Below, piece by piece: positions 23,066 to 26,298 of a DNA stretch of 26,298 bases. How positions within the stretch are numbered: the stretch's first letter is position 1; every line of letters begins with the position of its first letter. Below the pieces are notes generated by a model. It was not told the DNA's origin. It saw only the letters and a program-made list of their open reading frames with translations, and searched no databases. Source of the stretch: DAOPYE01 sp035352715 (GTDB taxonomy: Bacteria > Acidobacteriota > Holophagae > Holophagales > Holophagaceae); the NCBI GenBank assembly GCA_035352715.1, contig DAOPYE010000030.1:1-26298 (forward strand). Reading direction: 5' to 3'. The translations under genes were made by a program, and so were the position numbers.

Positions 23066-23886
23066 TTCAGACTCTCAGGCGAAGGACGCGCCGAAAAGCT
23101 CTGGCGAAGGCGCTGGCGGATATCCGCTTCCGTCAGGCCGTAGAGAATATCCAAGAAGTGAAGCTGCAGGGTGCCGGGGCCCGCAGCGCGTTCCACGGCC
23201 ATCTCGCCCGCGATGCCCATGGTCGCCATGGTCTGGGCCGCAGCCAGGAACGGGTCCGGTGTCACCGCCGCAAAGGCCCCGCACAGCGCCGTGGCCGTGC
23301 ATCCCAAGCCCGTCACGCGGGTCATCATGGTGTGGCCATTGTGGATCTCCAGCACGCCGGGTCCGCCCACGATGTAATCCGTCGGCCCGCTGATGCAGAC
23401 CACCGCGCAGGTGGATTGATGCAGGGCGCGCGCGGCGGCCAGGGCGTCCTGGGAATCCGCCGTGCTATCCACGCCCTTGGTGCTGGCCGCGCTGCCCGCG
23501 AGCGCCTGGATCTCGGAGGCGTTGCCCCGGATGATGGCCGGGCTGGCGGCCTGGGCAAGTTCCCGGGCGTTCTCGGTCCGGTAGGCCGTGGCCCCCGCCC
23601 CGACGGGATCCAGGATCACGGGAATCCCCCATTTCCGGGCCTGTTCGGCGGCCTTGAACATGGATCGGATCCAGGCCGGGCTCAAGGTGCCGATGTTCAG
23701 CACCAGGGCCGAGGCGATCCCCACCATGGATTCCATCTCTTCTTCCGCGTGGGCCATCACGGGCGACGCGCCCAGCGCCAGCAGCGCGTTGGCCGTGTTG
23801 TTCATCACCACGTAGTTGGTGATGTTGTGGACCACCGGCGCCTGGGCCCGGATCCGTTCGATGGCACTCCAGGTATTCAGCTCCAT
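23062..23886 (-). CDS. thiM: Hydroxyethylthiazole kinase
   Basis: The 274-residue ribokinase-like enzyme phosphorylates the thiazole alcohol, a salvage route that feeds ThiE. VHNITNYVVMNNTANALLALGASPVMAHA, LNIGTL, PVILDPVGAGAT, IIRGNASEI and RVTGLGCTATALCGAF (catalytic Cys/anion hole region) are characteristic. I chose ATG 23886 (MELNTWSAIER), where the conserved domain starts, with GGAGGG nine bases upstream. The 145 bp upstream (23887-24031) shows no TPP riboswitch consensus on the minus strand. Confidence 0.95.
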   Translation of the reverse strand: MELNTWSAIERIRAQAPVVHNITNYVVMNNTANALLALGASPVMAHAEEEMESMVGIASALVLNIGTLSPAWIRSMFKAAEQARKWGIPVILDPVGAGATAYRTENARELAQAASPAIIRGNASEIQALAGSAASTKGVDSTADSQDALAAARALHQSTCAVVCISGPTDYIVGGPGVLEIHNGHTMMTRVTGLGCTATALCGAFAAVTPDPFLAAAQTMATMGIAGEMAVERAAGPGTLQLHFLDILYGLTEADIRQRLRQSFSARPSPESLK

Positions 23887-24031
23887 CCTTGCCTTCCCTC
23901 CCATCCAAGGGGCGCAACGCCAACCGCTTTCCACGAATCGCACCCGAGCGCCCATGGATATCTTACTGGGGCCGCGAGGGACCCTTCCGGGCGATCCGTG
24001 GCGATTCATCGCAATCCGCGAACGCCGACCT

Positions 24032-24538
24032 TCACAGCTTGGCGAGAAGGCCGCGTCCCCACAGCTTGATGGCTTCCCAATCGCGGTAATCCCCCTCGGG
24101 GGTCTTCATCAGCCGTTTGACGATCATGCGCGTGAAAAAGCCCAGCATGGCGTAGTCCATCTTGCCCGCGAAAAACGCCGTATCCACGAGATCCAAGCGC
24201 ATCCGCACCGGATCCAGGCATACGCTGGCAGCGTCAAGACGTTGCATCGAATCATCCGCCAGGGTCATGCCCGAGACAAAGCAGGCCACACGCTTCTCGC
24301 GCAGTTCCGCTCGGTGCTTGTCCACGAACCGCAGCGTCTCCCGCGTCAGCCTGCCCGCCCGGATGGGGCTTCCCAGCACAACGGCGTCGTACTCCGTGAG
24401 GGCCTGCACGGCCTGGATCGGCCGGATCTCCACGTGGGGGATGCCCTCGGCCAGGACGCGGCCGATCATCTCGGCCATGGCGGCGGTGGAGCCGGTGCGC
24501 GAATCAAAGGCGACCAGGGCTTTCTGCGGACAGTGCAT
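24032..24538 (-). CDS. Flavodoxin-domain protein, HemG-like
   Basis: The 168-residue protein has the flavodoxin fold: LVAFDSRTGSTAAMAEMIG is the FMN phosphate loop, and YDAVVLGSPIRAGRLTRETLRFVDKHR together with the C-terminal YRDWEAIKLWG fit Flavodoxin_5/menaquinone-dependent protoporphyrinogen oxidase (HemG) relatives. Those enzymes oxidise protoporphyrinogen IX in heme synthesis. No heme genes are adjacent, so I leave the function open. ATG 24538 is preceded by a weak GGAG at about ten bases. Confidence 0.82.
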   Translation of the reverse strand: MHCPQKALVAFDSRTGSTAAMAEMIGRVLAEGIPHVEIRPIQAVQALTEYDAVVLGSPIRAGRLTRETLRFVDKHRAELREKRVACFVSGMTLADDSMQRLDAASVCLDPVRMRLDLVDTAFFAGKMDYAMLGFFTRMIVKRLMKTPEGDYRDWEAIKLWGRGLLAKL

Positions 24539-24691
24539 CGGCGTTTCTCCTGCGATCCTCCCGTCGGCCGTCGACGTCGCACACAGGGAAGACGGCCAGA
24601 AGCGGTGAAGGGTTTAGCGGGCTGCGTCCTTCCGCGATTCGGCCTTCATTCAGCGCTTCGGTCCGCTTCGGGCTCGGGCTAATCTAGGGGC

Positions 24692-25273
24692 ATGTCCGAA
24701 TCCATGCCGATCTCTCCGTTGCCAGCCCCCCTTCGCCGCATGAAGGCGCTTCAGGCCTCCTGGAAGCCCGTGCTGCTGAACTGGCTGCTGCCGGGCCTGG
24801 GCTACTGGCGCATCGGCGAAAAGACGCGCGCCAAGGCGCTCTTCGGCGTGTGGGCCGTGTTCCTGTTGATGGCGTGGCTGCAGCTCTCCCTCGGCGGCGT
24901 GGACGGTATCCGTGGCGGCGTCTACGTACCCGCCCTGGCACCCTTCGAATGGATGTCCACCCTGGCCTCGCTGGCCACCGCAGGCGCGGGGCCGCTGTAC
25001 GGGCTTTTCGGATGGGCGTTCGGCGTTTCCCACGGCACGGTGATCGTGGAGCCAGTGCGCAACCTGACGCAGGAATACGGCGCCACCTACCTGATGGTCG
25101 CGGGGCTGCTGAACTGGCTGGCCTGCTTCGATATCTTTGATCGCGTCACCGGACGCTGGATCTTCCGCCTGCCCAAGGACGAGCAGGATGAGCTGGCCCA
25201 GGAGCTGGGCCTGGTTCCGGAAAAAGCAAAGGATGAGGCAGCAGAAAAGACAGCGGAAAAGGCCGAGGCCTAG
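24692..25273 (+). CDS. Uncharacterised small membrane protein
   Basis: The 193-residue protein has an N-terminal hydrophobic hairpin (PVLLNWLLPGLGYWRIGEKTRAKALFGVWAVFLLMAW), further hydrophobic stretches around 75-115, and TYLMVAGLLNWLACFDIFDRVTGRW, then a charged tail rich in Lys, Glu and Ala. The LLPGLGYW-x-x-G-x-x-x-R-A pattern recalls small membrane proteins of unknown function seen in Acidobacteriota (perhaps DUF6677); I cannot confirm the family. The TAG stop at 25271-25273 lies inside the CTAG target of the IS481-family insertion, which duplicated the site and so left the reading frame intact. Confidence 0.8.
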   Translation: MSESMPISPLPAPLRRMKALQASWKPVLLNWLLPGLGYWRIGEKTRAKALFGVWAVFLLMAWLQLSLGGVDGIRGGVYVPALAPFEWMSTLASLATAGAGPLYGLFGWAFGVSHGTVIVEPVRNLTQEYGATYLMVAGLLNWLACFDIFDRVTGRWIFRLPKDEQDELAQELGLVPEKAKDEAAEKTAEKAEA

Positions 25274-26292
25274 GTGTCATTGCCAAGGAGGTTGTTCATC
25301 CGAGCTGAGCTGGGAAGCTGTTGTTACCACACAGCAGCTTTCAGGGAGACAGCCCGGATGAACCTCCACAGTTCAGCAAAGACTTGCCCATACAGTCGAG
25401 CCCTTTTGATCCGACGGATTCGGAAATTGGGCTGGACGGTTCGAGCCGCAGCTGAGGCGGCCAACATCAGCCCGCGAACTGCCTACAAGTGGCTTGCTCG
25501 GTTCCGCAGGGAAGGCCGTTTCGGCTTGCAGGACCGTTCCAGTCGTCCCTTACGCTCTCCGAACCGGACCAAGGCGGCCGTTGTCGCAAAGGTCATTGAT
25601 CTGCGGCGGCAGCGGCTGCCGGCGATGGAAGTTGGTCGGCAGCTTGGCATTCCACGCTCAACCGTGGGCCTGATCCTGCGCAAGCATGGGCTTTCACGCT
25701 GGTCATCCCTGGAGAAAAAGATTCATCCCGTTCGTTATGAAATCGCAGAGCCTGGCGGCTTGCTGCACTTGGACATCAAAAAGCTCGGAAAGATTGAAGG
25801 CATCGGTCATCGCATCCACGGGGATCACCGCATCCGTTCCAGAGGGATTGGCTGGGAATGCTTGCATGTCGCCATTGATGCCCATACCCGGAGCAGCTAT
25901 GCCGAAGTCCTGGTCGATGAGAAAAAGGAGACGACGGCTTCTTTTCTCCACAGAGCGCTTTTGCATTTCCGCCAGCAGGGCGTTTGGGTCCAGCGAATCC
26001 TGACCGACAACGGAGCCAGTTATCGCTCTCGAGCCTTTCGTCTCATTTGTGAAGCCCATGCCATCCGACATTCCTTTACGCTTCCCTATCACCCCCAGAC
26101 GAATGGAAAAGCCGAACGCTTCATCCAAACCGCCTTGAGGGAATGGGCCTATCGCTTGGCTTTCCATTCGTCCCAACAGAGAGCACAGGCCCTCAAAGCC
26201 TGGCTACATCACTACAATCACCACAGATCCCACTCGGCTCTCGGTGGCCTTACACCCATCGAAACCCTGAACAACGTCCTTGGCCGCGACAC
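25274..26292 (+). mobile_element. IS481-family insertion sequence, complete
   Basis: A 1019 bp element with terminal inverted repeats GTGTCatTGCCAAGGA (25274 onward) and, at the right end reversed, GTGTCgcGGCCAAGGA, differing at three positions. CTAG flanks both ends (25270-25273 and 26293-26296) as a 4 bp direct duplication; CTAG is a known target of IS481. One intact transposase fills the element. It was inserted exactly at the stop codon of the preceding gene. Intact ends and gene suggest a recent insertion. Confidence 0.93.
25287..25367 (+). promoter_or_regulatory. Leader hairpin covering the transposase start
   Basis: GGAGGTT-GTT-CATCCGAGCTG (25287-25307) pairs with CAGCCCGGATGAACCTCC (25350-25367) over about 17 bp with a 3-base bulge and one mismatch. 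An inner hairpin AAGCTGTTG/CAGCAGCTT (25315-25340) stacks inside. The start codon 25358-25360 lies in the 3' arm and the ribosome site GGGAG sits at its base. Other IS elements use such structures to block translation of transcripts that enter from outside; that role here is inferred. Confidence 0.6.
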
Positions 26293-26296
26293 CTAG
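25358..26296 (+). CDS. IS481-family transposase
   Basis: The 312-residue protein has an N-terminal helix-turn-helix (VRAAAEAANISPRTAYKWLARFR), a second one (AMEVGRQLGIPRSTVGLILRKHGL) and an rve-type DDE core: LHLDIKKLG (first Asp), ILTDNGASYRS (second Asp), and HPQTNGKAERFIQ (Glu). The end is NHHRSHSALGGLTP, typical of IS481/IS3 relatives. I chose ATG 25358 for its HTH-containing start and GGGAG upstream. The last codon ACC and stop TAG use the C, T, A and G of the downstream CTAG duplication, so the element carries no stop codon of its own. Confidence 0.95.
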   Translation: MNLHSSAKTCPYSRALLIRRIRKLGWTVRAAAEAANISPRTAYKWLARFRREGRFGLQDRSSRPLRSPNRTKAAVVAKVIDLRRQRLPAMEVGRQLGIPRSTVGLILRKHGLSRWSSLEKKIHPVRYEIAEPGGLLHLDIKKLGKIEGIGHRIHGDHRIRSRGIGWECLHVAIDAHTRSSYAEVLVDEKKETTASFLHRALLHFRQQGVWVQRILTDNGASYRSRAFRLICEAHAIRHSFTLPYHPQTNGKAERFIQTALREWAYRLAFHSSQQRAQALKAWLHHYNHHRSHSALGGLTPIETLNNVLGRDT

Positions 26297-26298
26297 GG

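Overview
The window reads as chromosome of a high-GC, Gram-negative bacterium. Acidobacteriota of the Holophagae type (Geothrix/Holophaga-like) is my best guess, from the mix of ArnC-type glycosyltransferase, Ig-like and Kelch lipoproteins, a GxxExxY protein embedded in GC-rich palindromic repeats, and an archaeal-type phosphoglycerate mutase homologue beside thrC. This is inference; no rRNA gene is present to confirm it.

Layout. 1-4230: a pyrimidine-dimer glycosylase, a large unknown protein, a cupin and a GxxExxY nuclease-like gene, interrupted by four copies of a roughly 130-148 bp palindromic repeat. 4239-6855 (minus): thrC followed by an apgM-like gene proposed to act as homoserine kinase. 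6932-12026: a secreted GH10 xylanase facing a plus-strand pair made of an M4 metalloprotease with a C-terminal dockerin and a lipoprotein with three Ig-like repeats and a cohesin-like C-terminus. 12033-18000 (minus): a Kelch lipoprotein, an orphan OmpR-type regulator, a GH3 glycosidase, then a separate unit of an ECF-type membrane protein with a DUF1893 protein. 18072-22354 (plus): ArnC-type transferase, Mrp ATPase, rplY, pth, rpsF, rpsR. 22418-24538 (minus): thiM-thiE and a HemG-like flavodoxin. 24692-26296 (plus): a small membrane protein and an intact IS481-family insertion sequence sitting exactly at that gene's stop codon.

Most notable are (1) the adjacent dockerin-protease and cohesin-like lipoprotein, which suggests a self-contained surface-anchoring pair outside classical cellulosomes; (2) the palindromic repeats, which bracket a PD-(D/E)XK-like GxxExxY gene, sit 6-11 nt behind stop codons and accompany a duplicated gene tail; (3) an exact spaced motif, TTTGGACAAT-N3-TGTC, occurring three times in unrelated contexts; and (4) an IS481 transposase whose stop codon comes from the duplicated CTAG target. 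No tRNA, rRNA, CRISPR array or prophage was seen.
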